Source of the DNA: Cenococcum geophilum 1.58
Taxonomy: Eukaryota; Ascomycota; Dothideomycetes; Gloniales; Gloniaceae
Reading direction: 5' to 3'
Assembly (NCBI GenBank): GCA_001692895.1
Contig: KV748254.1
Coordinates: forward strand, 434,001-498,000
Length of the DNA stretch: 64,000 bases
The first letter of the stretch is position 1, and each line of letters starts with the position of its first letter. Shown here piece by piece: positions 48,822 through 62,018 of the stretch. A model generated the notes under the pieces. The model had not been told where the DNA came from and made no database searches. It saw only the letters and a program-made list of their open reading frames with translations. The position numbers and the translations under genes are program-made.

Positions 48822-50869
48822 ATACGCTAGTACGGATCTAATATAGAGCGCTCTGTCTTATAATAGGAGCTTATAAAATATTGGCTAAAGCCGAACTAGA
48901 AGTAGAGATGCATATACCACTTATTAAAATATTACTATACCGCGCAGCGGAGTCGTCCCTAAACCGAATTAAGGGCTTACCACTATACCATAAAATCTAG
49001 TAACTAAGGCAACCCGCCCAACTAAGTTTAAACTATATAGCCCTCTTTAGAAGTTAGAGAATAATATAGCACTCCGCCTCTTAAAAGGGACGCCACTAAT
49101 AGAGGTAATTTAACTAGAGATAGTCTGCCTATAGGTTAAACTACTATAGATCCGAATTACTAAAGGAATAGAGGTAGGAAAATAGGAGTATAAATAAATT
49201 ATAAAGTAAGCTAAAGGAAATTAAAGGCATATACTGGCGTATATAGATAGCAGCGAAATTAATAGAGAAGTTGGGGCATTAGTATATATACCTAAACTAA
49301 GACTTAAAGCGGCAAATTATATAAGAACAAACTAAGTTAGTATAGTCTATATAGGGGAGCTGCGAGGGCTCTAAATAGCCCTTAATCTAGCCCTTAGCTA
49401 TTCGCTAAGGATTAGATATCTTATAATATTTACGGACAACTAAGTAGTAATTTAAGCAGTGGCAAAACTGCGTAACCGCTTAGGCCAATACTCAGTATAC
49501 GGAGTATGGGAGAGGCTCTAGGCCGCGTAGATAACGGGAATTAAAGTAGTAATATACTGGGTCCCTTTATACGTCGGAATTAAAGGAAATAAATAAGTAG
49601 ACGTCCTTGTAAAGCGGGTAATAGAGTAGAGAGAGAATGGTATAGGGCTAAAGGCCCCTATCTTTAAGTCGCTCTAAAGCCTATTATTTATAGCAAAAAG
49701 GATAATAAAGGCAAGACTAGAAATAAAATGGAAAACAAAGTAGAGGGAAGGAGGGATAGGGAGAGAGCTATATAGGCTAGCACTTTAAATCTTAAAACGG
49801 AGACTAAGAGTGCACAGTAACCTATCTAAGATCCTCTCTGCCGCCCTCACGCAAATCTGCATAGGTAAAGTAGCCCTTAAAAGCTACTTTTGTAGGATTA
49901 AACATGCGCCTAACTTAAGATGTATATATAGAGACGAATAAACAGGACGCCACGTCCTAATTAAATATCTCAATTTTAAAGAACTAAGGAAAGTAGTCTA
50001 GCCGTATAATAGCTAACCCTAAAGCTTTAAAACGATCTTAAACTAAACATGGTTAGTAAAGAAGGTAGCATAATATATAGTATAAATAGGCCTCCTAGGG
50101 CAGTTTCTGGAGGCTAGGAATAGACTTAAAGTGACCAACTAAGTCTCTTTTAGTGGCAAATATATTATACGCGACATTGGCGGAAAACGGACAGTATTAA
50201 AGTAAGAACTTTAGGCCCGTAAAATAGGCCTGGCTTTAATATACGGTACGGAACGGAGGTAATTTAAGTATTTATTACTTTTTAATTATTTAATTTCGAT
50301 TATCTCCTTTATACAGAAACTTACCCTATATGCATATATTCTTATAATTTTAATTTTAGGCGTTTACTTTTCTCCTAGGCACTATACACTTACAGTATGT
50401 AGTAGATAGGCGGATAAGGGCCTTATAGAATTACTACTTTAGGTGAGACGGGTAATTATCTAGGATTTACCTCTATAAAATAGAAGACCCAGTATGGCGC
50501 CCTTAGGGCAGCTAAAACGATGTATAATTTTTTAAAAAAAAATAGTTAGTTAGCTATATAACTACAGCTAACTAATAGCTCGCTACCTTGGTGGTAAAAC
50601 TTAGTAGTAAGTTAAAGCTTTTAGTAGAAGTTGAGAATATTTAAATCTTTAACTAAGGTTATACGCTAAGCAATATTCTAAGAAACCTATGGGAATCTCT
50701 TACTTAGCTATAGTAAATAAAGCATTTCCCTCAATATCTCCGTTACGCGCCGTTCTCCTATACCACCTATATAAAATGTAGCATATATTACATTTTACGC
50801 ATTAGCCAGGCAGTAGAGCTTTATTCTCTACTTTATCCTCTACTTTTTTTTTTAAATCTGCAATCTACG

Positions 50870-53360
50870 CGTTACTTAACTCTAGTACCGCGTAGGGTTT
50901 GTGGATTAACTACTTTCTCTCTTTTTTAATTAATAATAATACTAAATTAGGCGAATAAGATAATTCTGTATTATAAGAACCTCCTCTAGATAATTAGAAC
51001 CACAGCTATATCTTTTTTATTAATTGGGATAATCTCTACCTAATAATATATAGTAAGCTTATTGGTAAATATAGATACCGAGTTGCTAATAAGCGGTTAC
51101 TATTAAGTAAAGCTCCTATATTACTAATATAAAAGTATATAGCAGACCTTTTTTAGGACGGTCCTTTAGGTAAAAAGAGGCTCTAGCTATATAAGCTTTG
51201 CCATCTAGCTTAAAGACTAGGTGCTTTACTTATAATTAACAGTAACGATTATATTAACAGCTATTTAAAATTAAAGTACGACCTTACTATTAACCCTAAA
51301 AGTTATAGTAGTAGAATACAACTAGCCGCAGAAGCTTTTACTTTCGCTAGTAGTTATAAACGCTAGCCGTTCTAGGCAGCTAGCTATATTTAAGCCAATA
51401 TTAATTAAACAATTCTATAAGATATTACCTTTTGTTAAGCTATAAGTCCTTCTATATACGCTTTGCTAATATTTAACCGCCCTTAGATCTAAAAATATCT
51501 TATAAAGGCGCCTATATTACTAAGCAATTAGATTAAAACCGCATTTAAATAGCAACGCGTTAATATTAAAGACCTTCTTCTTACTATACTTAGTAAAATT
51601 AATCTTACCTATAATATCTAAACATTTATAAATGGAATGTTACTGCTTAGTATAGTAGCTCATTTTATTAACAAAAGTAGAAAGCTTTAATTAGTGCTTT
51701 TAGGCCATTTACGACTACGAGAATTATACTCTACTTAGAATATAGCAACGGCCCTAGTATCGGTAATTTAAAAGTATTAATTTAATTATAAGCTTGGCTC
51801 CTTAATAACTAATAATACTAGTAATAATAATAAGCTCTATAACTACCTCTTATAAAGCTTCTTAGTGCCTAAAAAGGAGCGGCTTTAATGCGTTGGCTAT
51901 ATTATTAACTTTATAATTAAGGCTTTAATATACAGTAAAGGCGTAAGCAAGCTTAAACGTTTAATAATTGGCATAAGTAACTATATTTAATTTAATTTTA
52001 TATAGTAGAGAAGCTTTGTAGGCAAGCTTTATAATATCGTTAAATATATTATACAATTAATAAGATGCTGTAAGGACTTTGCTAAGAACTAGACTAAAGC
52101 CTACATTAAGGACGATCTTTTTAATTAAGTAAAGCTTCTGCTCGTTAAGGACGGAGGCGTTTAATAGAATTTAATCTACTTTATGCTCTGCCGTGCATTA
52201 ATTCTTTATAAAGCGATTAACAAATATCTACTAGCTTAGAGAAAGCCTGCTAATAATAGCTACGATCTATCTTAGGACGCGCTTACTAATAAAGATTAGC
52301 AGTAGGTAGAGTAGCTTATTAAGATCCTAAAGCCTTTTATATTAGCTATAAAGCGCATAAAAGGCAACGCTAATAGTTCTAGTGTTAAAGGCTTATATAG
52401 TGCTCTATAGGAGTTAATTACTAATATAAAGCTCCTCTATTAAATCCTTTAGCGAACTTAGCTAAGCCTTAAGAACAAATATAACCCCTTTCTTAAATTA
52501 GGCGTTAATATAGCTATTAAAAAGATTAATAAATATTTTAATAAAATAAAGGCCAAGAGCCTTTACTATTTTGCCTTAGTAATTCTTTATACGTCTCTTA
52601 AACGCACCTACTTTTGCGATAAGTAGAAACGGTGGCCCTAGTAGTAAAAGCACGCCAAGCGGTATATAGAGACTCTATTTAATGGCTCTATTAATAAGTA
52701 AGTAGATAAAGAAGATAAGAAACTAGCTAAGCTATAACGTAGAAAGGTTCCTTATAAATCTAACAACGATTTAGCTAATAAATATGCATAGTTCTTAGTC
52801 GTAGATAAGAGCCTTACTTCCTTAAAGCACAATGAAAAGCGTATTAAGCTTGCTAATAACCTTAACCGCTACTATAACATAGGCTTTAAGTTTATTAAGA
52901 TCTGTTCTAATAACGGTAATAAGCGGAATATTATTATTCTTAATCCTCTTAACTAGTGGCTTAAAATCGGTTAAATACTTTATCTAACGCTTGCTAAAAT
53001 TGCTTTTAATATATTCTCTATACTAGCGATAAGCTCTATATACAATCAAGCCTTTAGTTAAGCTAAAAAGATCGTTACTAATAAGCGTAATAGACTTTTA
53101 GCCGACACAATTAAAGCAGATTAATATTAGAAGTGGTGGTTAATTAAAGGCCTTTTATTAAGCAGTTTAATTGACTATATTAACTCTAATGGAGCTTTAA
53201 CTACACCCTAGTTAACGAGCTTAAATATTAATCTTACTAGCTATAAGCCAACTACAGAGGCAGGAAAGCTAGCTTAGTAAGGTAGACTTAACAGAGCTTT
53301 ATATTTAATTAAATCTAATATAGAAATAGAGCCTCTAAAGTCCTTACCACTAACTATCCT
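50870..53360 (+). pseudogene. hAT-1 transposase relic
   Basis: The plus strand reads, through stops, the hAT core: SKINLTYNI-stop-TFINGMLLLSIVAHFI (from about 51589), then KLGSLITNNTSNNN, the DNAxNND block with D changed to N. Near 52580-52660 it gives TSLKRTYFCDKxKRWP, which corresponds to the C-terminal region following the usual AxxLxPxxK. An N-terminal zinc finger region may lie at 50870-51000 but is too decayed to read. The enzyme is inactive in this copy. Confidence 0.8.
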
Positions 53361-53650
53361 ACCTACCTTTTAAGCCTTTATAGGTGCGGGGACGAATTTA
53401 GCTATATTTGGATACTATATTGGGTAAATTAGGGTTAAATTTTAATTAGGCAATGTTGATATTTATATATAGAGAGGTGCTGCCAAAAATAAAAATTGAA
53501 ACACTATAAAGTCTCTATAAATTTCCTAATTGGGATAGCTAGCTAATAGCTTAATAGTTAGCAGACAGCGAGCGATCTAATTAACGCAGTTAGCCAGCTA
53601 TTTTTCTCAAACTCGCAGCTAGGCTGACTGTTGGACACACTAGGTACCCT

Positions 53651-54487
53651 ATTAATCTTAAAGAGATTAATTTAGGTTAGTTAATAGGTAGAAAATACTT
53701 TATAGTTCTATATATAGTATCTTATAATATATATAGAGTTAATATAACCGCCCTTATTAATACTAAAGCAAATAGCTTTACCTTTATATATACTGCCTAT
53801 ATAATTAACGTTGCTAAGTTTCTAAATATAAAAGCTACCCTACTAGAGAAGCCTATTTAGGTAAAAGGCTATAACGGCTAAGCCGATTAACTAGTTACCT
53901 ACGTCTTAAAGTTATATATTTCTCTTAATAGACGACGCTAGTTTGGTATTCTATTTTATATCCTAAACCTAGTGTCCTATAATGTAATCCTTAGCCAGGA
54001 ATAGATGTCCTACTTTAATATTTAGCTAAAAGTGCGGTAAAGATAGTTTGTCTAACCGGAGGATAAACTAAAAATACTTTCCTTTATTAAAGAGATCTAA
54101 ACTAACTATAAAATAATAGCTATAAAGGCTAACTCTACCTACGAGTAGGATGTCTAGGCCTATAACCTAGCCTTTGCCTAAAAAGACCCGCCGCAAAGCT
54201 AGAAAGAACTCTATACTAATAAATATACTTTCTTAAAGCGCTATATTTAAAGAGGACTTTATATATAAAAGCCGGACAGATAGTAATATAGAAGCTATTT
54301 AAATTGTATAGATCTAACTAATATGGAAAAGGATATACTAATAGGATATAAGGGATAATATCCGAAAGATGTAATAGGAGCTAAAAATAATAATAATAAC
54401 GCTAATACCCTAAAAGCCCCTAAGGTTACATAAGCCTCCATTATCTTATACCCCACCCCCCTATAGTAAATATTACTATAATTAGCG
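53651..54487 (+). pseudogene. Gypsy-C protease region relic
   Basis: The plus strand gives, at about 53755-54030, LIDTKANSFTFIYTAYIINVAKFLN, then VKGYNG, a long beta-rich stretch (LNRRRxFGILFYILNLVSYNVIL) and MSYFNI, which is the retropepsin-like protease of fungal gypsy elements (DSGANG, then D-L-G-x-H-D-x-I-L-G). The active-site DSG has become DTK. The reading continues to the Gypsy-D insertion at 54488 and resumes at 62449. The minus frame at 54295-54513 is a shadow. Confidence 0.75.
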
Positions 54488-54492
54488 TTATA

Positions 54493-54917
54493 TATAACGG
54501 AACCTTGTAGCAAGAACTACGATGGGTTCGTTAATGGGCTAGGTGTGTAGGAAATGCAAGTATAAAAGTCAACAACGTAATAATAACTGGTGGAGTGGTT
54601 GCCTAATAGATTAACTCTAATTATATTCTAAGAATCACTATAAGAAAGGAACTATCTAGGTAGGGACTAAGGGTCCTTAAATACACAACCGTACTCCTAA
54701 GAAAGTTGTTACTCTGTCTACTCTATTTACTTTATTCGCTCTGTGATAGATCTTATAGATTATACAAATTATATAGATTATATCACGTGACTCTGCTTAC
54801 TATTCCTCGTCATATAGTTCTATGGGTTCTATCCTAGACTATACTTATATTAACTAACTAGCTTCTTCTAACTCCTCTCTAAGTAGTCGTAATATTGTAC
54901 TTAAAGCGTCCGTAACA
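54493..54917 (-). repeat. Gypsy-D 3' LTR (425 bp)
   Basis: It is collinear with 62019-62443. It contains ATCACGTGACTCTGCTTAC, a CACGTG palindrome also present in the partner, and the shared block GTGGAGTGGTTGCCTAATAG. The differences noted are transitions, with this copy being the more mutated. Confidence 0.94.
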
Positions 54918-56099
54918 CCATCTCCCTCCTCTCTATCTTCGTCTTTAAAGATACTTAGCATCTCTAGGTTATTTACTAAAGGTATAATGTCCGTCTGATT
55001 AATTTAGTTAATATTGTTACTTATAATGCCTAAAGCACCTTCTTCTTCCTCTATAGCCCATCGGTCTCGTACCATTGCTATAATATTATCTCTTAGTAAG
55101 ATAATACCATCTCCGTATTCTCGTTGTGTAAAAGAGGGGCTAATTTATGTTATGTTAGCAAGTCCTTTATCCTAGTAACCTTTCTTTTATTTAGAGTGCA
55201 CTAAAGCAAATATTTAGTTATCCTATAACGTTCGCTCTATCTCTAATATTAAATATACGCGACCTATTACTCTTAATAGTCGTCTAGTTCCCTAATTAAT
55301 TTATTTTAGGGTCTCGTATTTAATCTAAGGCAGAAAAACTTAAGGGTAATTTTGCCGCAGCGCTGGCGGAAGCCTATTATTAATCCAAAGAATCTGCTCG
55401 TGCCCTTAAGGCTTAGCAGTCTGCCTTTATAAAAGTTTAGCGTCTTTAACGCGTTTATAAGAAGGTTCGCTCTAAGGAGTGGAAACTTATAGAATAAGGT
55501 CTATAGGAACTAGGTAATAAAAGAACGGATTCTCTTCCAATAGAGAAGGAAATAAATCCAAGTAGTTCGGCAACTGCTCTTCTTAGGTCCCCCTTAGGTA
55601 ACTTATTCTTTAGCAATCCTTCTTTATTAATACTACCTAACCTAATCTCTTCCGATACTCCTATACCTTTCCTATAGCGTTCTTTAAATTCTCTAGTAGC
55701 TTCTAGGTAGTCTTAGTATAGCCTATCCACTTAACCTCGTACTATGTCTTATTATTAATATTCTTATAATTAACGATCTTTAATACTTGCTATTTATCTT
55801 CTTCTTATCCTCTATACGTGTCTACTTTATAAACTAGTGGCTTAATATTCCTATGTGCTGGCTTTAGCATTGCGATATACTGTATAGGGTAGATCTTTAT
55901 TTTAGCTAGTAGGTTTAACTTAAANNTAACNNGTNAAATCCTNTNNNTAATTTTAAAAGGTNCTANTCTAANATAGTCTAANTTCTTNCTTAGTNGTTAA
56001 CTCTTAAAATTTTTATATAGTAGCTATACTTTATCTCCCTCCTTAAGATCTGGTCCCTTAAATCTCTTAGCATTATAGTACTTTTTTATTCTCTTTTAT

Positions 56100-57020
56100 A
56101 CTTTCTTTACTAATTCCATAAGGTCTATATAAAGATTCATTAATGTCTTTATTCTCTCTTTAGCTATACTACTCATTTTCTTTACTTGCTATAATAACAA
56201 CAATATTCTTAGCTTATATCCATAATTTGCCTTAAATAGTAATATGCCTATTCCTTCTTAAGGTATTATATTATATATAAATTATATAACTAGTAATAGC
56301 GATACCCAATTATTTTATATATAATTAACATAATGTCTTAGGTACTGCTCTAGCGTTTAATTTAACCTTTCCATTTAACTGTCTGTCTATAGATAATATG
56401 CGGTAAAAGTTACTGCTTAAACTCCTTACTTTACTAAGAACACTTCCTAAAATACTACTATGAATCTTAGATCTTTATCCAATATAATTTTACTTAGTGC
56501 TTTATGTCTTATAAATACTTCTTTAACATAGATTCTAGTAATATCTTCTACTAAGATTTCTTTTATACATACTATAAAGTATCCCCACTTTATAAGCTTG
56601 TCTACTATTACTAAGATTACGTTGTAATCTTGTCTGGTGATAGGGTCTTTTAATTTTAGCAACTTAATAATAAAGTCCCATAATATAACCTCCTATAGTC
56701 TCTCTAGTATTTTAATAGGTTATAGCCCTCTATATGGCTTATACCTTATTAGTTTATTCCTTTAGTAATTTAGATATTCCTTTATAACCCTTCTAGCTAT
56801 CCTTTAAATTTTATTAATAACGTACTCCTTTTAGAGTCTTAATACTAAGCCCGTAGCTCTATTATATCCTTAGGTTAGTCCCTTATAGAAGTCCTCCATA
56901 AATTGCTCTACTATGCTTTTTAGGATATACTTTACTTCTTAATTTTCGTATATATCCGTCTATAGATCTTCTAGCTATGCTTCTAGAATTCTTTATACCT
57001 AAAAGCTTTCTAGTGTCTTA
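56100..57020 (-). pseudogene. Gypsy-D integrase relic with a 71-codon open stretch
   Basis: The minus-strand frame 56447-56662 has no stop and reads ITRQDYNVILVIVDKLIKWG, then VKEVFIRHKALSKIILDKD, matching the gypsy integrase core (LVxVDRxTKxx, ExFxxHGxPxxIxSDRD), in which the catalytic aspartates lie in VIVDKL and ILDKD. Integrase joins the element's cDNA to the genome. Flanking parts of the domain carry stops, so it is a relic. Confidence 0.82.
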
Positions 57021-57049
57021 TAGACTTTCTCTAGTTTGTTATTTTCTTA

Positions 57050-59050
57050 AGTTGCTATAATTTTTAGATAATTATACCTAATCAATCCATCTGTATCTTT
57101 TTGTAATAAAGCCCCTAATGGCTTTTCCTCATTTTATAGTTTAGCTTTACGGCTTAAAGCATCTGCCCGCGTATTATCTGTACCTTTGGTATATTAAATC
57201 TTAAAATAGTATTCTATAAGTATCTCTACCCATCTAACCTGTCTTTAGTTAAGTTCCTTCATTATTAGGAATCCTGTTAGGTTCTTATAATCTATTTTAA
57301 CTATAAATGGTTTCTTTATACCTTACAAGAATACTTTTTATTCCTTTAATACTGTAACTATACCTAATAACTCTTTGTTATAAATATCATAGTTTAACTC
57401 TAGTAGTATTATCTTCCAACTGTAGTATACTACTAGGTGCCATCTATCTTAATGCCTTTGTATAAAGTACGCCCCTAGTGTATAGTCTAATGCATTTATT
57501 TTTATAACTGTCTTTAGTCCTAGTTAATAGATCTTAAGAACTGGCTCCTAGGTAAATAACTCTTTAACTTTCTTAAAAAGTTCTCTTTACTCTTCCCCCT
57601 ATACCTATAGTTTTTCTTTCTTTATTAACCGCGTAAATAGCTTAATATCTTTTAACCACTGCGTTATAAACCTTCTGCAGTAATTATAAAACCCTAGGAA
57701 TAATCTTAACTATATAACATTTTCTAGTTCCTACCAATTCACTATAGCCTTAATCTTTTTTAGATCTATACTAAGTTGGCCTAGTTTAATAATAAATTTA
57801 ACAAAATCGGTCTTCCTAGTGAAGAACTCGCATTTCTTAATTACTACTAGCATCTATTCTTCTTATAATCTCTTTAGAACCCATTTAATATATTCCCCAT
57901 ATTCTTCCTTAATTATTAAGTAGATAATAATATCATTAAGATATACTATAATAAATTTATCCAAGTATTCTCTTAATATATTGTTAATACGCTTCTAGAA
58001 CGTTGCTAGTGTGTTTATAAGCTTAAATTATATAACTAATAGTTTATATAGTCCTTCCTTTAACCTAAAGGCTGCCTTTTATTTGTCGCCTTCCTTAATC
58101 CTAATCTAATGGTACGCCTATTTCAGATCTATCTTTATAAAGATTTGCGCATTGCCTATCCTNTNTTANATTTCGCTAATTAAGGGTAAAGGATACCTAT
58201 CCTTCCTAGTAATGCTATTTAACTATTTATAGTTAATATATAGCCTTAGTTTACCATTCTTCTTTAATACGAATAGTACTAGATAACCTACTAATAACTG
58301 TAATGGTCTAATATATCCCTTTCGTAGATTTTCCTAGACAAACTCTTTTAACGCTCTACCCTTTTCTTTAGTAAGCTTATAAATTAGAAAGAACTTTAGA
58401 CTTATTCCTAGTTCTAACTCTATTTTATAGTCCCATGCTATATATTCTAACAGCTTTTTACTTTCCGGTAACTATAGTTTCTTGCCATACTTATGGTATC
58501 TCTTTAGTACATAGCTTAGTCCTTTTTCTGTTTCTTCATAGGTTGCTCCTACTTAGTACTATACTAACTTAGCTTATTATTATATCTTACGGCGTTAAGT
58601 ATCTCTAATATTAACCTAACCTGTAATCTAATCGATTCTTAGATTATATTCCTATAACTAAAGCATACCTAATACTACCTCGTCCTGTCCTAATGGTAGG
58701 ATATTAAAAGATATCTTAATTTATCTTCCTTTAATAGTTATCTAAATAGGTCCTATTTTAAGATTAATAATCCCTCCTCTATAGGTTATTGGATCTCCTA
58801 AAATTATAACTAATAGGTAAGGTTGCTCCTTTTATCTATAAGGTAGCCCCATTCTCTTAACTACTGCTAGTAAGATATAGTTTCGCGTTACTCCACTATC
58901 TATTAGCGCTTCAAACTGCTAATCTTACTAATTAATCCGTAAATTTAGGTATTATCCTTAAATTCCTTTAAGGGTCTAAGGCTCTATTACTGGCTCCCTT
59001 TAGTCCTATAGGCCTCTACTTTTCCTAACTATTAGCCACTTAATCCTAGT
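57050..59050 (-). pseudogene. Gypsy-D protease, reverse transcriptase and RNase H relic
   Basis: In coding order on the minus strand: protease near 58880-58920 reads FEALIDSGVTRNYI (DSGxT active site kept); reverse transcriptase has KFIIVYLNDIIIY at about 57926-57960, the YLDD box with one D changed to N; RNase H should follow at about 57050-57560. TAA/TAG codons are common. Ambiguous bases at 58163-58170 fall inside the reverse transcriptase. Confidence 0.82.
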
Positions 59051-61974
59051 ACACTTAGCTTATTTTTTAGCCAATGCCTAATTCGCTTTTTATCTTTAAT
59101 ATGCCATAGATATATATTTTTTGGGCATTTTTACCACTATTATCTGTCTAAGCATTCTTCTATAAAGAATCTTCCTAGTTAAAGTACTAAACTTCCTTCC
59201 TCTTAGATTTCTATTAGATGCCATCTATATATATATTTAGCATTCCTATACTATTACTCGTCCGTTATTTAGTACATCCTTATAGGGTATTTCCGATTCT
59301 TTTCTTTTAGATTCTTATACATTTCGCATATATCGTCTACGCACGCAATCTATGATATTATGTGGTATGCTAGGTGCTTTAGGTTAACTCTTAGCTTGTC
59401 TTTACCCTCGAGTTTAAACCTTTATTATACTAATCTAAACATTATAATTTTATTCGCAGGTACTAAGATACGCCTTTTACTTCTTTAGTCCTCTAAACGT
59501 TCCTCTAGATCCTTTAATATTATAATTAAGGCTCCTTTAATATGCGTTATAGCCTTCTCTATAATTGGGTAGTCCTAAATAACTTTTTTATCTAACTACA
59601 TATAGAAATCTTCCTACTCATTATTACGTCGTTGCCTATACCACTTTTGGTACAGCTGCTAGAGTATATATGGTCTATCCGTAAGGAAATATCTCTTCAT
59701 TACTGCGTTATAATAGCCTTTGGTATATCGTTTCTTAAACCTAGTAGAAATCCCTAGATCCTCTTCTTATTCCAGTTTAGTAAGCCACTTGGCTCTTAAT
59801 ATGCCTACTCTTAGCCTATTAGTAATTTTTTATACTAGTACTCTATCCTTTATACATCCCAATATACTAGATCTTTTATTTAGTTTCTATTCTTGCTATA
59901 CGATAATTCTTTATCTAAATTCTTCTATGGTTTCTTTTGGTTTGCGCCTTACGCTCTAATCCTTAAAGTTATCTTACTTCTTAATCTTAATATCGGCTTT
60001 TTAATCTTCAGTTTAAACACTTTATTTAACTAGTAAATCCTTTAGGTCCATATATTCGTCTCCTAGTTTAATTACTATTTATGCCGCAGATTCTCTAATC
60101 TATAAAGAAGCTCCTAGCCTCTTATTTATGGGTGTCCTAATTTATACCCCAAATTCTTAACCCCTTAGGTTCTTTAATCCCAAGCTTACTTTTAACCTAA
60201 GCTTAGCCCCTGCCTTAGTCCAACTAGGCTTAACTAGTGTCCTCGTCTTATCTTAAGAGTCCTAGATCTTACTCATCTCATCTTAAGAATCTTGTGCCGT
60301 TGGGAATTCTTGTCCCGAGCTTATTTATATATCTTTAAACTAAGCCACTACTCTGCTCTATTGGTTTCTATCCGTTATAGGTTCTTAAGCTTACCTTATC
60401 TTATCTTAAGAATTTTAGTCGTCTTTTATCTTATCTTAAGAATCTTAAGCCTTTGGCCTTTTGCCTTTATTAAGTGCTGAAGTGGTTTACTATCCTACTT
60501 CTCTTACGTCTTGTAAAGCGATAGACATCGTATCTAGTAGGGTTTCAATCCCTACTAATATTCCTTATTCTATAATAGAATCATCCTCTACCTCTAGTAT
60601 AATATTTCCAAGGTCTACTCACTTCTAGTAAGCGGCCCTTATTGCCTTATTATCACGGAATATTTCGCCTAGGTTAAATTTATCGTCCTTAATATCTAAT
60701 CTGCGAACTAGTTCGTTAGTTCCTCTGTATCTTATAGGTGCTAGCTCTTATAGCTAATAGCTTGCGCCGTACTTAGCATCCTTATAAATTTGGCATACGT
60801 TATTATAACAAAACGCAAAACTTCTAATTAAATACTCTTTTGTTCCTCGTAGTATATTATTATCCCTTTATACGTATATATTGTCTACTAATCTTATGCC
60901 TTTTACTGCGTAGTAACTCTACCTACTTTTATAGTCTCTAATATAATAACCCTGTTTTCTGCAATTTATGTAAGCTTCTTCTTTAAACTATTTCTCTTGT
61001 TATAGAGTCCGCCTAAATATCTTCTGCTGTTAAGATCCCTAATTCGGCCTCTGCTCCTTAGACCTTTAATTACTTAATTCTTATCCTTTAGGTTTTTATA
61101 GTTTGCTCTATCTCTTATAGGCTTCTTTAGTACTACTTAGGTCCATTGGCTCTGCGCCGTACTATAGTTTCTAACTTAGCTTTTATTGTTGTGTACTTTA
61201 CGCCTTATATAACTATAGAACTCTATTTTAGCCTCTCTTAGCCTATTCCCTTTAGTAGATCTAATTGTTAATCTTAATCGCCTAATCTATTAGTTCCCTT
61301 AGGGTATCCGTATCTTCTATTAGGATAATTACGTCCTAGACTTTAGCCTTAAGTCCCTATTTATACTGTGCTATAAGCGCCTTATTATTCTACTTTACTT
61401 ATATTGCTAGTGTCTAGAACTATATTATATACTTAATTGCTAAAGTTCGTTGTATAAGGTTCTAAAGTTTTCTTTCCGCTATAGTTGTTTCTTCTAGGTC
61501 TTTAAATATCTGCGTTAGTTATTCTGCAAATCCTTCCTAACTTAAGAATATAAATCGCACGTCTTAGTTAGTGGTTGTTATTCTGTTTGCCTATATCTCC
61601 GTAAGGTAAGGTTTAAACCACTTAAGTGCTTTTTCTAATAAAAATAGTCCTGTATAGGCTATCCAATCCATAAGTATAGGTAACTTTGCTCCCTTCTGTA
61701 AGACCTTAAAATATATCTATATAAGGAATCCTTTAAGCTTTAACCTCTCTCCTATAAATCTCTTAATTAATAGTAGCTTAATCTTTGCTGCTCCTATCCC
61801 ATTAAGTCTTTCTTCCAATACTATATTATTAGCTATTAGTTAGTTAACTATTTCCTATAGCTATCCGACCGTTATAGGTTGCTATAAGTTAGTATCCGCT
61901 ATACTAGTGTCACCTCCTATCCTTAAAGTAGTTGCTGCTATTAATGGCGTTATAGTGGCTGCTTTTGGTAGCAT
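59051..61974 (-). pseudogene. Gypsy-D gag relic and linker
   Basis: The minus-strand start at 61974 (MLPKAATITPLIAATTL) is followed by a frame with glutamine-derived stops, containing LMDWIAYTGLFLLEKALKWFKPYLTE, the capsid-type core of gypsy gag. The same protein family is found at 3300-4495. The part towards 59051 is a linker; a CPKNIYLWHI segment near 59105-59130 might belong to a degraded zinc-binding region. Plus-strand open frames at 59720-59959 and 60292-60480 are shadows. Confidence 0.75.
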
Positions 61975-62018
61975 ATTATTCGACTTCTTATATTAATACT
62001 ATAACTAGGTAGTAATTA

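Larger units (their letters stand above)
42700..50020 (+). pseudogene. Tad1-type LINE ORF2: endonuclease, reverse transcriptase, RNase H
   Basis: Split by hAT-3 and a MITE. The endonuclease part keeps a 102-codon open stretch (43117-43425) with VVIGDFNLYYPKWGG, the GDFN active-site motif at about 43207. The reverse transcriptase begins near 44160 (SPNKALGED), keeps a 60-codon open stretch (44341-44523, YRPIALLNILGKVMDKIL), and its catalytic box is YIDN at about 44842-44853, from YxDD. RNase H at about 49240-49600 reads YIDSSE, GELRGL, FTDN and WVPLYVGIKGN, with the usual histidine changed to tyrosine. A C-terminal cysteine/histidine motif lies at about 49905-49990. In a live LINE this protein nicks DNA and copies the RNA in place; this copy is dead. 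Confidence 0.88.
40790..50553 (+). mobile_element. Tad1-type LINE with two insertions
   Basis: The LINE body (40800-50543) is flanked by the duplication AGTTAGTTAG (40790-40799 and 50544-50553) and ends in an A-rich tail (about 50531-50542). It carries ORF1 with zinc knuckles and ORF2 with endonuclease, reverse transcriptase and RNase H, the layout of the Tad1 group in fungi. hAT-3 (44938-48071) and a MITE (48475-48821) sit in ORF2. Without them the LINE is about 6.25 kb, near full length. Confidence 0.9.
40695..53650 (+). mobile_element. hAT-1 DNA transposon with nested LINE
   Basis: The termini TAGTGTGTC...GACACACTA (element 40703-53642) are flanked by the 8-bp duplication GGTACCCT at 40695-40702 and 53643-53650, the size typical of hAT. 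Internally, the reverse complement of the right end (TAGTGTGTCCAACAGTCAGC) also resembles the left end (TAGTGTGTCTAAGAGTTAGC). A transposase relic reads on the plus strand at about 50870-53360. The LINE at 40800-50543 splits the 5' untranslated part. Without it the element is about 3.2 kb. Confidence 0.93.
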
